DNA from: Xanthomonas chitinilytica
GTDB lineage: Bacteria; Pseudomonadota; Gammaproteobacteria; Xanthomonadales; Xanthomonadaceae
Length of the DNA: 64,000 bases
Direction: 5' to 3'
Assembly: GCF_026107455.2 (NCBI RefSeq)
Contig: NZ_JAPCHY010000007.1
Location: forward strand, 62,001-126,000
The notes beneath the pieces are model-generated. The model made no database searches. It was not told the origin of the DNA and worked only from the letters and a program-made list of their open reading frames with translations. The translations under genes and the position numbers were made by a program. Below, piece after piece: positions 11,995 through 22,664 of this stretch; positions within the stretch are counted from its first letter, which is position 1, and every line of letters begins with the position of its first letter.

Positions 11995-13674
11995 ATGAGT
12001 CAGGAACGTCCCTGGTTGCAGAGCTATCCGAACGGCGTGCCGGAAGAGATCGACATCAACGAATTCCGCTCGGTCGCCGCGGTCTTCGACACCTCTGTCG
12101 CCAAGTTCCGTGATCGTCCCGCCTACTCCAACTTCGGCAAGGTGCTGACCTACGGCGAGGCCGACGCGCTGGTCGACCAGTTCGCCGGCTACCTGCTGGG
12201 CGAGCTGCAGCTCAAGAAAGGCGACCGCGTCGCGCTGATGATGCCCAACTGCCTGCAGTACCCGATCGCCACCTTCGGCGTGCTGCGTGCCGGCCTGACC
12301 GTGGTCAACGTCAATCCGCTCTACACCGCGCGCGAGCTCAAGCACCAGCTGGTCGATTCCGGCGCCTCGGTGCTGGTGGTGATCGACAACTTCGGCCACA
12401 CCGTCCAGCAGGTCATCGCCGAGACCCCGGTCAAGCACGTGGTCACCACCGGGCTGGGCGACATGCTCGGCTTCCCGAAGGGCGCGATCGTCAACTTCGT
12501 GCTCAAGTACGTCAAGAAGATGGTGCCGGACTACGAAGTGCCCGGCGCCATCCGCTTCCGCGAGGCGCTGAAGCTGGGCAGCCGCCACCCGCGGCAGACG
12601 GTGGAAGTCGACCACGACGACATCGCCTTCCTGCAGTACACCGGCGGCACCACCGGCGTGGCCAAGGGCGCGATGCTGACCCACCGCAACCTGGTGGCCA
12701 ACATGCAGCAGGCCTCGGCCTGGATCGGCGCCTCCGGCGTGAAGCCGGGCGAGGAAGTGATCATCACCGCGCTGCCGCTGTACCACATCTTCGCGCTGAC
12801 GGCGAACGGCCTGGTCTTCATGAAGCTGGGCGGCCTCAACCACCTGATCACCAACCCGCGCGACATGCCCGGCTTCGTCAAGGAGCTCAAGGGCACCCGC
12901 TTCACCGCCATCACCGGCGTCAACACGCTGTTCAACGGCCTGCTCAACACGCCCGGCTTCGACGAGGTGGACTTCTCCTCGCTCAAGGTCACCCTGGGCG
13001 GCGGCATGGCGGTGCAGCGCGCCGTGGCCGAGCGCTGGAAGAAGGTCACCGGCGTCACCCTGGTCGAGGCCTACGGCCTGACCGAAACCTCGCCGGCGGC
13101 CTGCATCAACCCGCTGGACCTGGCCGAGTACAACGGCGCCATCGGCCTGCCGATCCCCTCCACCGACGCCTGCATCAAGAACGACGACGGGCAGACGCTG
13201 GCGGTGGGCGAAGTGGGCGAACTGTGCATCCGCGGCCCGCAGGTGATGAAGGGCTACTGGCACCGCGCCGAGGAAACCGCCGCGGCCATCGATGGCGACG
13301 GCTGGCTGCACACCGGCGACATGGCGCGCATGGACGAACAGGGCTTCTTCTACATCGTCGACCGCAAGAAGGACATGATCCTGGTGTCCGGCTTCAACGT
13401 GTATCCGAACGAGGTCGAGGACGTGATCGCGATGATGCCCGGCGTGCTGGAAGTGGCCGCGGTCGGCGTGCCCGACGAGAAGTCCGGCGAGGTGGTCAAG
13501 GTGGTGATCGTCAAGAAGGACCCCAACCTCACCGCCGAGCAGGTCAAGGAGCACGCGCGCGCCAACCTGACCGGCTACAAGCATCCGCGCATCGTCGAGT
13601 TCCGCAAGGAACTGCCCAAGACCAACGTCGGCAAGATCCTGCGCCGCGAGCTGCGCGACGCACCCGCCGAATAG
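11995..13674 (+). CDS. rpfB: Long-chain fatty acyl-CoA ligase RpfB (FadD-like)
   Basis: This 559-residue adenylate-forming enzyme activates fatty acids to acyl-CoA; in Xanthomonas, RpfB is linked to DSF turnover and fatty-acid processing. The ATP/AMP motif YTGGTTGVAKGAMLTHRN, the EAYGLTETSP motif, the LHTGDMARMDEQGFFYIVDR hinge region and the fatty-acyl motif around DMILVSGFNVYPNEVE are all present. A GGAGGGG ribosome site at 11984-11990 fixes the ATG at 11995; the frame is open further upstream but overlaps the divergent lipoprotein gene. rpfF follows on the same strand after 171 bases, with a hairpin between, so partly separate transcription is likely. Confidence 0.95.
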   Translation: MSQERPWLQSYPNGVPEEIDINEFRSVAAVFDTSVAKFRDRPAYSNFGKVLTYGEADALVDQFAGYLLGELQLKKGDRVALMMPNCLQYPIATFGVLRAGLTVVNVNPLYTARELKHQLVDSGASVLVVIDNFGHTVQQVIAETPVKHVVTTGLGDMLGFPKGAIVNFVLKYVKKMVPDYEVPGAIRFREALKLGSRHPRQTVEVDHDDIAFLQYTGGTTGVAKGAMLTHRNLVANMQQASAWIGASGVKPGEEVIITALPLYHIFALTANGLVFMKLGGLNHLITNPRDMPGFVKELKGTRFTAITGVNTLFNGLLNTPGFDEVDFSSLKVTLGGGMAVQRAVAERWKKVTGVTLVEAYGLTETSPAACINPLDLAEYNGAIGLPIPSTDACIKNDDGQTLAVGEVGELCIRGPQVMKGYWHRAEETAAAIDGDGWLHTGDMARMDEQGFFYIVDRKKDMILVSGFNVYPNEVEDVIAMMPGVLEVAAVGVPDEKSGEVVKVVIVKKDPNLTAEQVKEHARANLTGYKHPRIVEFRKELPKTNVGKILRRELRDAPAE

Positions 13675-13711
13675 ACCCGCGTCCAGGCTCCGCGGAGCCT
13701 GTCGGCAACCA

Positions 13712-13747
13712 GGCACGGCCCCTCCCGGCAACGGGTGGGGCCGTGCC
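13712..13747 (+). terminator. Hairpin between rpfB and rpfF
   Basis: Eleven-base arms GGCACGGCCCC (13712-13722) and GGGGCCGTGCC (13737-13747) form a strong stem. It lacks a T-run, so it may attenuate or protect the transcript rather than end it completely. Confidence 0.5.
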
Positions 13748-13845
13748 CGTTCATGCACATGATCGGGGTGTAGGATCGGCCGGTGGATCGCGCCTTGCCC
13801 GCCGCCCACGCCTTCCAGCGGGCCATGCCTGAAGGACGAGACGCC

Positions 13846-14718
13846 ATGAGCATGATCGAAAAGCTGCCCGTCAGCCGCCCCCCCTACTCCACCATCCGCG
13901 TCGATTCGTCGGCCACCGGCACCGCGCACTGGCTGTACATGCATGCCGATGCCGCTCCCGGCGTGCGGCCATGTTGCCGCACCGAGATGCTGGACGAAAT
14001 GTGGAACTTCATGAGCGCCATCACCCGCCCGCCGGCACAGCGCAGCAGTGGCCAGCTGCGCCACTTCGTGCTGGCCTCGGATGCGGCGGCGTACAATCTC
14101 GGCGGCGACCTGGAGCTGTTCACCCGCCTGATCCGCGAAGGCGACCGCGACCGCCTGCTGGCCTACGCGCAGCGCTGCATCGAAGGCGTCCACCACCTGC
14201 ATATCGGCTTCGGCGGCGACGTGCGCAGCATCGCGCTGATACAGGGCGATGCGCTGGGCGGCGGCCTGGAGATGGCGCTGGCCTGCCACACCATCGTGGC
14301 CGAGGAAGGCGTCGGCATGGGCCTGCCGGAGGTGCTGTTCGGGCTGTTCCCGGGCATGGGCGCGTACTCGTTCCTGTGCCGCCGGGTATCGCCACAGCTG
14401 GCCGAGAAGATCATCCTCGACGGTCGCGTCTACAGCAGCGAGGAAATGCATGCGATGGGCGTGGTCGACGTGCTGGTGCCGAAGGGCCAGGGAGCGGGTG
14501 CGGTGGAAAACCTGATCCGCCAGCAGCAGCGCAATCCGCATTCGTACCTGGCGATGAACGCCGCGCGCAATCTGGCGCAGTCCGTCGGCTACGACGAACT
14601 GCTGGAGATCACCAAGGTCTGGGTGGAATCGGCGCTCGCGCTGGGCGACAAGTCGCTGCGCACGATGGATAGGCTGGTCAGGGCGCAGACCCGCCGCACC
14701 GGCATGGAAAACGCCTGA
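13846..14718 (+). CDS. rpfF: DSF synthase RpfF (enoyl-CoA hydratase fold)
   Basis: This 290-residue crotonase-fold enzyme makes the cis-2-unsaturated fatty acid signal (DSF family) from acyl-ACP by dehydratase and thioesterase steps. The two catalytic glutamates are E142 (GGGLEMALACHT) and E162 (GLPEVLFGLFPGMGAYSF), matching E141 and E161 of the X. campestris enzyme. The C-terminal LGDKSLRTMDRLVRAQ is diagnostic of RpfF. The ATG at 13846 gives the family length, with GAAGGA upstream; in-frame ATGs at 13825 and 13852 are less likely. The gene converges on rpfC. In Xanthomonas, RpfF is held inactive by direct RpfC binding. Confidence 0.97.
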   Translation: MSMIEKLPVSRPPYSTIRVDSSATGTAHWLYMHADAAPGVRPCCRTEMLDEMWNFMSAITRPPAQRSSGQLRHFVLASDAAAYNLGGDLELFTRLIREGDRDRLLAYAQRCIEGVHHLHIGFGGDVRSIALIQGDALGGGLEMALACHTIVAEEGVGMGLPEVLFGLFPGMGAYSFLCRRVSPQLAEKIILDGRVYSSEEMHAMGVVDVLVPKGQGAGAVENLIRQQQRNPHSYLAMNAARNLAQSVGYDELLEITKVWVESALALGDKSLRTMDRLVRAQTRRTGMENA

Positions 14719-14754
14719 TCGAGCGCAGGGAGGCGGTCGGAATGGGGGAATCAG

Positions 14755-14773
14755 GCCCGGCGCAATGCCGGGC
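14755..14773. terminator. Shared hairpin between rpfF and rpfC
   Basis: GCCCGGC (14755-14761) and GCCGGGC (14767-14773) form a 7-base stem with a 5-base loop in the 69-base gap between the convergent rpfF and rpfC stops. Confidence 0.55.
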
Positions 14774-14787
14774 TTCGACTTTCCGGA

Positions 14788-16971
14788 CTACTGCGCGTCG
14801 CCATCGCCGCGGTGCTGGGCCTGCTGGCGCGCGCGCGCATCCAGCGCCAACCGGCCTTCGCTCAGGCTGGCATTGAGCTGGGCATGGCGCTGCCGCCATT
14901 CGGCCTTCAACTGCCAGTCGGCCATCCGCATCATCTCGCCGCCCTGCGCGGCCAGCCGCACCAGGCCGAGATTGCTGGCCACGCCCTTGATCGCATGGGC
15001 ATGCTCGCGCAGCCGCTCCCAGTTGCCGCTTTCGGCGGCATGGGCGATGCCGCCCAGGCAGCCGTCGGCATCGTTGAGGCACTGGCGGATGAACTCGCGC
15101 TCGAAGCCCTCGCCCATGCCCAGCGACGCCAGTTCGTCCAGCACGCCGGGATCGAGCACGCTGTCGCTCGCCACCGGCGCGCGCACGATCGGGACGCCGG
15201 CGCCGAGGCGGCCGTTGCTGGCGATGTCGGCCAGCGTGTCCAGCAACCGCGCCGCCACCACCGGCTTGGCCAGGAAGGCATGCGCCCCGGCCTGGATGCA
15301 ACGCTGGATCGCTTCGGGCGTGACGTCGGCACTGAGCACCAGCACCGGAGTGCGCGGGCCGCCACCGGACTGCATCACCCGCAGCTGCTTGAGCATGTCC
15401 AGCCCGCTCATGCCGGGCATGTGCAGGTCGACGATGGCGGCATCGAAGTCGGCTTCGGCCAGCGCATCCAGCACCGCCTCGCCGCCGCCGACGCAGGTGA
15501 CGCGGTGCCCTGCCTTCTGCAGCAGCCGCTGCAGCACCATGCGGTTGGCCTCGTGGTCGTCGGCCACCAGGATCTGCATGCTGCGCACCCGCGCGCGATG
15601 GCGCAGGAACGGATCGGAAAACGCGATGACGTTGCCGCTGTCGCCCGCCGGACCGTCAAGCTGCACCGCCGGCGCCCGCCGCAAGGCATGCCGGCGCTCG
15701 GCGCTGGCCGGCGCCGCGAACGGCAGTTCGACCCAGAAGCGGCTGCCGACCGGCACGTTCTCGGCGTAGCCGACGCTGCCGCCCAGCGCCTCGGCCAGGC
15801 CCTTGGCGATGGTGGTGCCCAACCCGGTTCCTTCGTACCGCCGCGCCATCGACACGTCGGCCTGTTCGAACGCTTCGAACAGCCGTGGACGCAGCGCCGC
15901 CGGCACGCCGATGCCGGTGTCCAGGATGTCGAAGCGCAGGCGGGCGCCGTCGTCGGTAGCGGGCGCGACCAGGCCCACGCGTATCTCGACGCTGCCGCTG
16001 TCGGTGAACTTGACCGCGTTGCCGGCCAGGTTGAGCAGGATCTGCCGCAGGTGGCCGGCATCGCCGCGCAGCCGGTCCGGCACGTCGCCGGCGATGGACA
16101 CGCGGTAGTCCAGCCGCTTCGACTTGGCCTGCGGCAGCAGGATCAGGCCGATGGCGTCGAGCGTCTCGCCCAGCGAGAAGTCCTCGGCATTGACCCGCAG
16201 CTTGCCGGCCTCGATCGCGGAGATGTCCAGCACCTCCTCCACCAGCGCCAGCAGGCTGCGCGTCGAGGCCTGGATGGTGCTCACGCATTCGCGCTGCTCG
16301 TCGTCCAGGCGGGTGGTGGCGAGCACCTCGCTCATGCCGGACAACCCGTTGAGCGGCGTGCGGAACTCGTGGCTCATGTTGGCCAGGAACCGGCTCTTGG
16401 CCTCGCTGGCACGCTGCGCCTCGGCCATCGCCCGGGTCAGCTGCCGCAGCAGGGTGGAGAAGTACAGCGGCACCGCCGCCAGTCCGAGCAGCAGGCCGAG
16501 TCCCAGCCGCAGGTTCTGCTGCCAGTATTCGGTCAGCAACACCGTCGTGCCGAAACTGGCCAGCGCCATCGCCACCGCCACGTACAGGTAGTTGTTGCCG
16601 TAGCGCATGCCGTTGCCGACGGTGACCCACATCACCACGATGTAGACCCAGGCCAGCGGTTCGCCCATCTGGATCATGCCCGCGGCCATCAGGCCATAGT
16701 CGGCCAGCATTCCCGCCACCCGCCGCGGATCGGAGCGGCCGGGCCGCGCCAGCAGCCAGCCGAACAGCAGCACCGACAGCGTCAATCCGCCCAGCACGAT
16801 CGCCAGCACGCCCTGGTACTGGCGATCGGGCAGCTCCATCCGCATCGTGGGCAGCATCACGTACGAAAGGATCAGCACGATCAACACGATCCGCACGATC
16901 GCCTGCCCGTGTTCGCTGTCCTGGCGTTGCGCCAGGCGTTGCCTCACCCAGGCCGGTGCGCCGATGGCCAT
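14788..16971 (-). CDS. rpfC: DSF sensor hybrid histidine kinase RpfC
   Basis: This 727-residue hybrid kinase has the RpfC layout: a short N-terminal region, five hydrophobic helices (about residues 24-178), HisKA with H201 (ANMSHEFRTPLNG), HATPase (NAVKF, DTGIGVP and GTGLGTTIAKG), a receiver with D515 (IVDLHMPGMSG), and a C-terminal HPt domain with H659 (HAHAIKGVASN). It senses DSF at the inner membrane, phosphorylates RpfG and represses RpfF by direct contact. rpfG ends 1 base before its ATG, so the two are co-translated. No RpfH-like gene lies between them, unlike in X. campestris. Confidence 0.97.
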   Translation of the reverse strand: MAIGAPAWVRQRLAQRQDSEHGQAIVRIVLIVLILSYVMLPTMRMELPDRQYQGVLAIVLGGLTLSVLLFGWLLARPGRSDPRRVAGMLADYGLMAAGMIQMGEPLAWVYIVVMWVTVGNGMRYGNNYLYVAVAMALASFGTTVLLTEYWQQNLRLGLGLLLGLAAVPLYFSTLLRQLTRAMAEAQRASEAKSRFLANMSHEFRTPLNGLSGMSEVLATTRLDDEQRECVSTIQASTRSLLALVEEVLDISAIEAGKLRVNAEDFSLGETLDAIGLILLPQAKSKRLDYRVSIAGDVPDRLRGDAGHLRQILLNLAGNAVKFTDSGSVEIRVGLVAPATDDGARLRFDILDTGIGVPAALRPRLFEAFEQADVSMARRYEGTGLGTTIAKGLAEALGGSVGYAENVPVGSRFWVELPFAAPASAERRHALRRAPAVQLDGPAGDSGNVIAFSDPFLRHRARVRSMQILVADDHEANRMVLQRLLQKAGHRVTCVGGGEAVLDALAEADFDAAIVDLHMPGMSGLDMLKQLRVMQSGGGPRTPVLVLSADVTPEAIQRCIQAGAHAFLAKPVVAARLLDTLADIASNGRLGAGVPIVRAPVASDSVLDPGVLDELASLGMGEGFEREFIRQCLNDADGCLGGIAHAAESGNWERLREHAHAIKGVASNLGLVRLAAQGGEMMRMADWQLKAEWRQRHAQLNASLSEGRLALDARARQQAQHRGDGDAQ

Positions 16972-16972
16972 G

Positions 16973-18124
16973 TCACAACCCCGGGCGCGCGGACGCAGTG
17001 GAATGCTGCGCGCAGATCTGCTCCAGCGCCGCGCGGCCGCGCATCAGCGCGTCCACGCAACGCGGGCAGAACTGCCGGCCGCGCTGGGCGTACAGGTAGG
17101 CCAGCGCCGCATCCATGGTCCAGGCTTCCTTGTACGGACGCGGCGACAGCAGCGCGTCGAACACGTCGGCCACGGCCACGATGCGCGCCTCCAGCGGAAT
17201 CGCGTCGCCCACCAGGCCATCGGGATAGCCGCTGCCGTCGTAGCGCTCGTGATGGCGCAGCGCGATCAGCGCGCCGACCTGGATGAAGCGGTTCTGGCTG
17301 CCGCTGAGCAGTTCGTAGCCGATGCGCGGATGCCGGCGCATGATCTCCGTCTCGCGCTCGTCCAGCTTGCCCGGCTTGAGCAGCACCGCATCGGGTATGG
17401 CGATCTTGCCCATGTCGTGCAGCGGTGCGGCCATCTCGATGACCCGCACCTCCTCCTCGGGCAGCCCCATCTGCTCGGCGATCAGCCCGGCCACGTGCGC
17501 CATGCGCTCCAGGTAGGCGCTGGTGCCGGCGTCGCGGTATTCGATGGCGCGCGCCAGCCGCGACAGGGTCTCGCGCTCGCGCTCCTCGACCTCGTGCATG
17601 CTGGCCAGCAGCCGCTGCTCCAGCGAGAACGCCCGTTGCTTGACGTTCTCGCTCTGCTTGCGCAGCTGCAGCAGGTTGTGGCAACGCGCACGCAGTTCGC
17701 GCGGCCGTATCGGCTTGACCAGGAAATCGATCACCCCGGCTTCCAGCGCCGCCTGCCGCACCGGCTCGTCGCCGACCACGGTGACCAGGATGATCGGGAT
17801 GTCGCGGTGCTTGGGCAGCCGGCGGAAGCGGCGGGCAAACTCGAGGCCGTCCATGCCCGGCATGCGGTAGTCCAGCAGCAGCAGGTCGACGCGCTCGGAT
17901 TCGCACCACGCCAGCGCGGCCAGCGGATCGGCGAAATCGCGCACGGTCAGCTCCGATGCGATGTCCTCGATGACATGCCGCAGCATCGTCCGCGCGGACG
18001 TCTGGTCGTCGACGATGACGATGTTCAAGCCGTTGTCCGCTCCGCTTTCCCAGCTCGGCTGGTGATCGGCGGAGGATACCCCGGCGACCGGTGCGCTGAC
18101 ATCCTGCAGGCTGCTGTCCCTCAT
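16973..18124 (-). CDS. rpfG: HD-GYP cyclic di-GMP phosphodiesterase response regulator RpfG
   Basis: This 383-residue response regulator degrades cyclic di-GMP when phosphorylated by RpfC. The receiver domain (about residues 34-155) has D39/D40 and phospho-acceptor D85 (LLLLDYRMPGMDG). A linker helix leads to an HD-GYP domain with H236-D237 (HDMGKIAIPD), HHERYDGSGYPDGL and ADVFDAL. All metal and GYP residues are intact. It is the first gene of the rpfG-rpfC pair. The 244-base gap upstream, before the next minus-strand gene, should hold its promoter, but I see no strong -35/-10 match. Confidence 0.97.
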   Translation of the reverse strand: MRDSSLQDVSAPVAGVSSADHQPSWESGADNGLNIVIVDDQTSARTMLRHVIEDIASELTVRDFADPLAALAWCESERVDLLLLDYRMPGMDGLEFARRFRRLPKHRDIPIILVTVVGDEPVRQAALEAGVIDFLVKPIRPRELRARCHNLLQLRKQSENVKQRAFSLEQRLLASMHEVEERERETLSRLARAIEYRDAGTSAYLERMAHVAGLIAEQMGLPEEEVRVIEMAAPLHDMGKIAIPDAVLLKPGKLDERETEIMRRHPRIGYELLSGSQNRFIQVGALIALRHHERYDGSGYPDGLVGDAIPLEARIVAVADVFDALLSPRPYKEAWTMDAALAYLYAQRGRQFCPRCVDALMRGRAALEQICAQHSTASARPGL

Positions 18125-18368
18125 CCCTCCCCCCTTCCGGTCGGCATGTGTGCCATCGTCCAGAAACGGACTCTAGCGCCGCACGGTACCCGGTTTCACC
18201 CCCGCAGCCGGAACCGGCCTGCCCTGGATTGCGTACGCAGGAAGCGTGCCAGCGGCGCGATGACAATCGCGTCAACCGGCGTCAGGCCGCACCGCCCGGC
18301 TCGCCCCGCGGCTGCGGCGGCCGGCGCCGGACACCCGCAGCCGCCCGCATCGCCGGCGCCCGGCAGGC

Positions 18369-19247
18369 TCAGGCTTCGCCCAGGCGCAGGCGCAGCTCGC
18401 CCCGGTAGCGGCGGCTGGCGGGCAGTACCGTGGCGTCCTTGAGATGCACGCGGGCGTCGCCCGTATCCAGCGGTTCGATCGAGGCCACCTGGTCGAGATT
18501 GACCATGTAGCTGCGGTGGATCCGCGCGAACCGCAGCGGATCCAGCCTGGCCTCGATTGCCGCCATGGTGCTGCGCAACGGATAGTCGTGCCCGCGCACC
18601 CGCAGGTTGACGTAGTTGCCGGAGGCCTGCAGCCATTCGACGTCGTCGGCGGCCACCAGGAACTCCCGGCCCAGCTTGCGTACCAGGAACCGCTCCGGTC
18701 GCTCCACCGGCTCCAGCGGCGGGCCTTCGTCCGGTTCGGCCAGCAGGCTGGCCTCGCCCTGCCAGCGGCGCAGCAGCGCCCGGTAGGCCTCCATGGTCAG
18801 TGCGATGTAGGCGAAGCTGCGGATGTCCTTCAGGTACTCGTAGAACAGCTCGCGCGGCCACGGCCCGAAATCGTAGTCCATGCCCTGGCTGGCATAGGCG
18901 GCCATGCGCAGCGCCACCATGCCCAGCACATGGACCGCGCAGACCACCAGGCTGCCGCCGAAATAGCGCAGCAGCTGCGGCGACCAGTTGCCCCACTGGA
19001 ACGGATAGCGGCGGGTGAACCAGGCCATGCCCGGAAGAATCACCAGCAGCCACACCAACGCGCTGCTGGTCTCCCATACGACCGGTTCCCAGGCCGGAAT
19101 GCCCGACCCGCCACGCCGGAAGTCCATCAGCGTGGTGATGCTGTTGGCGGCGCAGTTGCCGCCGATCGTCGCCACCCAGAAGCCGATCTCGACCCAGCGT
19201 CTCCACGGCAGATAGCGCTCGTACGGTATCGGTTCCCGGTTCTGCAT
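18369..19247 (-). CDS. Membrane-anchored LytTR transcription regulator
   Basis: This 292-residue protein has four probable membrane helices (about residues 20-40, 60-80, 92-112 and 135-155) and a C-terminal LytTR DNA-binding domain (about residues 185-290, with FLVRKLGREFLVAADDVEWL, YPLRSTMAAIE and FARIHRSYMVNL). It has no receiver domain, so it is a membrane one-component regulator. Xanthomonas rpf loci contain a LytTR protein, RpfD, and this could be its counterpart, but gene order does not prove it. It is divergent from an acyltransferase, and three phased direct repeats lie in the shared 152-base gap, suggesting autoregulation and control of that neighbour. Confidence 0.85.
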   Translation of the reverse strand: MQNREPIPYERYLPWRRWVEIGFWVATIGGNCAANSITTLMDFRRGGSGIPAWEPVVWETSSALVWLLVILPGMAWFTRRYPFQWGNWSPQLLRYFGGSLVVCAVHVLGMVALRMAAYASQGMDYDFGPWPRELFYEYLKDIRSFAYIALTMEAYRALLRRWQGEASLLAEPDEGPPLEPVERPERFLVRKLGREFLVAADDVEWLQASGNYVNLRVRGHDYPLRSTMAAIEARLDPLRFARIHRSYMVNLDQVASIEPLDTGDARVHLKDATVLPASRRYRGELRLRLGEA

Positions 19248-19286
19248 CCGCGCATTCTAGCCGGCGGGCACGGTTTGCCCGCCCCC

Positions 19287-19337
19287 ATCCGTCCCTCGAG
19301 TCCGCGATTCGTCCCCATCGCCCCGCGGATGGTCCCC
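19287..19337. promoter_or_regulatory. Three helically phased direct repeats in a LytTR/acyltransferase promoter region
   Basis: ATCCGTCCC (19287-19295), ATTCGTCCC (19307-19315) and GATGGTCCC (19328-19336) repeat at 20- and 21-base intervals. LytTR proteins typically bind two direct 9-base repeats spaced about two helical turns apart. The position between the LytTR gene and its divergent neighbour makes these candidate binding sites (inference). Confidence 0.5.
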
Positions 19338-19399
19338 GGCCGCTGGCGGCACCCGGCCGGGGGCGGCCAGGCTGGGGCCATTCCACACGGGAGAGGACC

Positions 19400-20632
19400 A
19401 TGCAACGCCGCCACGATCTGGACTGGGTCCGCGTCTGCGCCTTCGGGCTGCTGGTGCTGTACCACGTCGGCATGTACTACGTGAGTTGGGACTGGCACGT
19501 CAAAAGCCCGCAGGCCGGTCCCGCGCTGGAGCCGTTCATGATGCTCAGCTCGCCGTGGCGGCTGTCGCTGCTGTTCCTGGTCTCCGGCGTCGCCACCGCC
19601 TTCCTGCTGGGCAAGGCGGAGCGGAGCGCGCAGGCGGCCGGCGGACGCGTCCGCTTCCTCGGCGGCCGGTCGTGGCGGCTGCTGGTCCCGCTGGTCTTCG
19701 GCATGCTGGTGATCGTGCCGCCGCAGTCGTACTACCAGGTGGTGGAGCAGTTGCCGGGCGGCTACCACGACGGGTACCTGGCGTTCTATGGCCGCTACCT
19801 GTCCGCCTACTCCGGCTTCTGCGGCGAGGATGGCGGCTGCCTGGCGCTGCCGACCTGGAACCACCTGTGGTTCGTGGCCTACCTGTGGGTCTACACGGTG
19901 ACGCTGTGGCTGCTGTGGAAGCTGGCGCGCCCGGTACTGGAGGCGACGGGCATCGGCCTGGGCAAGGCGCTGTCCGGATGGGGCGTGCTGCTCTGGCCGG
20001 CCGCGCTGCTGGCATTGGCGCGGATGCTGCTGATCGGCCGCTTCGGCTCGACCCATGCGCTGGTCGACGACTGGTACAACCACGTGCAGTACTTCGGCGT
20101 GTTCGCGCTGGGTTTCCTGATCGCACGCACCACCACGGTGTGGGAGGCGATCGAACGCCGCCGCTGGCTGGCCCTGGCGTTGTGGCTGGCCAGCTGGGCG
20201 GGCATCGTCGCCTACTTCGCCCACTATGTGGAAATCGCACCGCCGTCGTGGCTGCGCATGGCGATGCGCGCCGCCTGGGGACTCAACCAGTGGTGCGCCA
20301 TCGTGGCCGTGCTGGGTTTCGCGCGACGGTTCGCCCCCGGCGACAGCCCTGCCCTGCGCTATCTGGTCCCGGCGGTATTCCCGGTCTACATCCTGCACCA
20401 GACCCTCATCGTGGTCGTCGCCCACCACCTCAAGCCGCTGGCCATCCCGCCATTGCTCGAGGGGCCGCTGCTGGTGCTGCTCACCTTCGGCCTGTGCTTC
20501 GCGCTCTACGAGGCGATCCGCCGCATCCCGGTGCTGCGGCCGTTGTTCGGGCTGAAGTGGCGCGCATCGGAGTCCGCGGCCATGCCCGCTTCCGTTCCCT
20601 CCCCGCCGCAGGCGAACGATGCTCGTGGATGA
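19400..20632 (+). CDS. Membrane acyltransferase (acyltransferase-3 family)
   Basis: This 410-residue integral membrane protein has about ten hydrophobic helices. The N-terminal DLDWVRVCAFGLLVLYHVGM matches the start of the acyltransferase-3/OpgC-like fold, in which an early histidine is catalytic; LPTWNHLWFVAYLW and FPVYILHQTLIVV are also typical. Members O-acylate sugars, glucans or lipids at the inner membrane. The substrate here is unknown. GGGAGAGGA precedes the ATG. It is divergent from the LytTR regulator and probably controlled by it. The C-terminal 25 residues are polar, Pro/Ser-rich and look disordered. Confidence 0.83.
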   Translation: MQRRHDLDWVRVCAFGLLVLYHVGMYYVSWDWHVKSPQAGPALEPFMMLSSPWRLSLLFLVSGVATAFLLGKAERSAQAAGGRVRFLGGRSWRLLVPLVFGMLVIVPPQSYYQVVEQLPGGYHDGYLAFYGRYLSAYSGFCGEDGGCLALPTWNHLWFVAYLWVYTVTLWLLWKLARPVLEATGIGLGKALSGWGVLLWPAALLALARMLLIGRFGSTHALVDDWYNHVQYFGVFALGFLIARTTTVWEAIERRRWLALALWLASWAGIVAYFAHYVEIAPPSWLRMAMRAAWGLNQWCAIVAVLGFARRFAPGDSPALRYLVPAVFPVYILHQTLIVVVAHHLKPLAIPPLLEGPLLVLLTFGLCFALYEAIRRIPVLRPLFGLKWRASESAAMPASVPSPPQANDARG

Positions 20633-21032
20633 TCCCGGGCGCTGCTTGCGGTCGTCGCGGAGCGTTGGGCGTTCCGTTGCAGGGAACGGGTCCCGGTGCC
20701 GGCATCCACGCCCGCCTCGCTGTTGCAGGCGATGGCCCTGGCGGCGCGATCGGGCATGGCCCTGCGCTGGCCTGCCCGAGCGGCATCGGCGTACGTGAGG
20801 CGGAGAACCGCATGGACAGGCCTCTGCTTGCCGATGCGCCTGCCGTTCGCCGCGGCCGGTCGCATGCCGGCCGTCCCCGGCACCGTGCCGGTCGCCCGGG
20901 CACTACGGACCTGCCGGAAGCAGGCAATGCCACACGGCGCATGAGCCGCTGCCGTCGGTTCGCACCGCCCGGCAACGGGGCCGGACCGCTTCGCCGCTGC
21001 AACATCACGGCGAGCGGACCGACCGGCGCGGC
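20633..21032. other. 400-base gap without a supported gene
   Basis: The stretch lies between the acyltransferase stop and the lysS stop. Short frames exist on both strands, but their Pro/Arg/Ala-rich translations look like GC-rich noise. I see no tRNA, clear terminator or REP here. Confidence 0.6.
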
Positions 21033-22547
<1,515 letters not shown>

Positions 22548-22580
22548 GGCGGTGATTTCGATAACGTGGGGAAGTTTCTG

Positions 22581-22645
22581 GTAGAGCCGAGCCTGCTCGG
22601 CTGCTCTCGATCGGGAAAACCGCAGCGGAGCAAGCTCCGCTCTAC
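22581..22645. repeat. Inverted pair of GTAG (SMAG-like) REP elements
   Basis: A 24-base element beginning GTAGAGCCGAGC at 22581-22604 and an inverted one at 22622-22645 (ending CCGCTCTAC) lie between prfB and lysS. Each is itself a small hairpin. The sequence class differs from the GTAGGAGCGACG elements elsewhere in the window and resembles the GTAG-headed palindromes described in Stenotrophomonas. Confidence 0.8.
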
Positions 22646-22664
22646 ACAGGGCAAGGCGAGGCGT

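Noticed and set aside
20696..20944. 82-codon plus-strand frame downstream of the acyltransferase
   Set aside because: It has no ribosome site, no recognisable domain and a Pro/Arg/Ala-rich composition.
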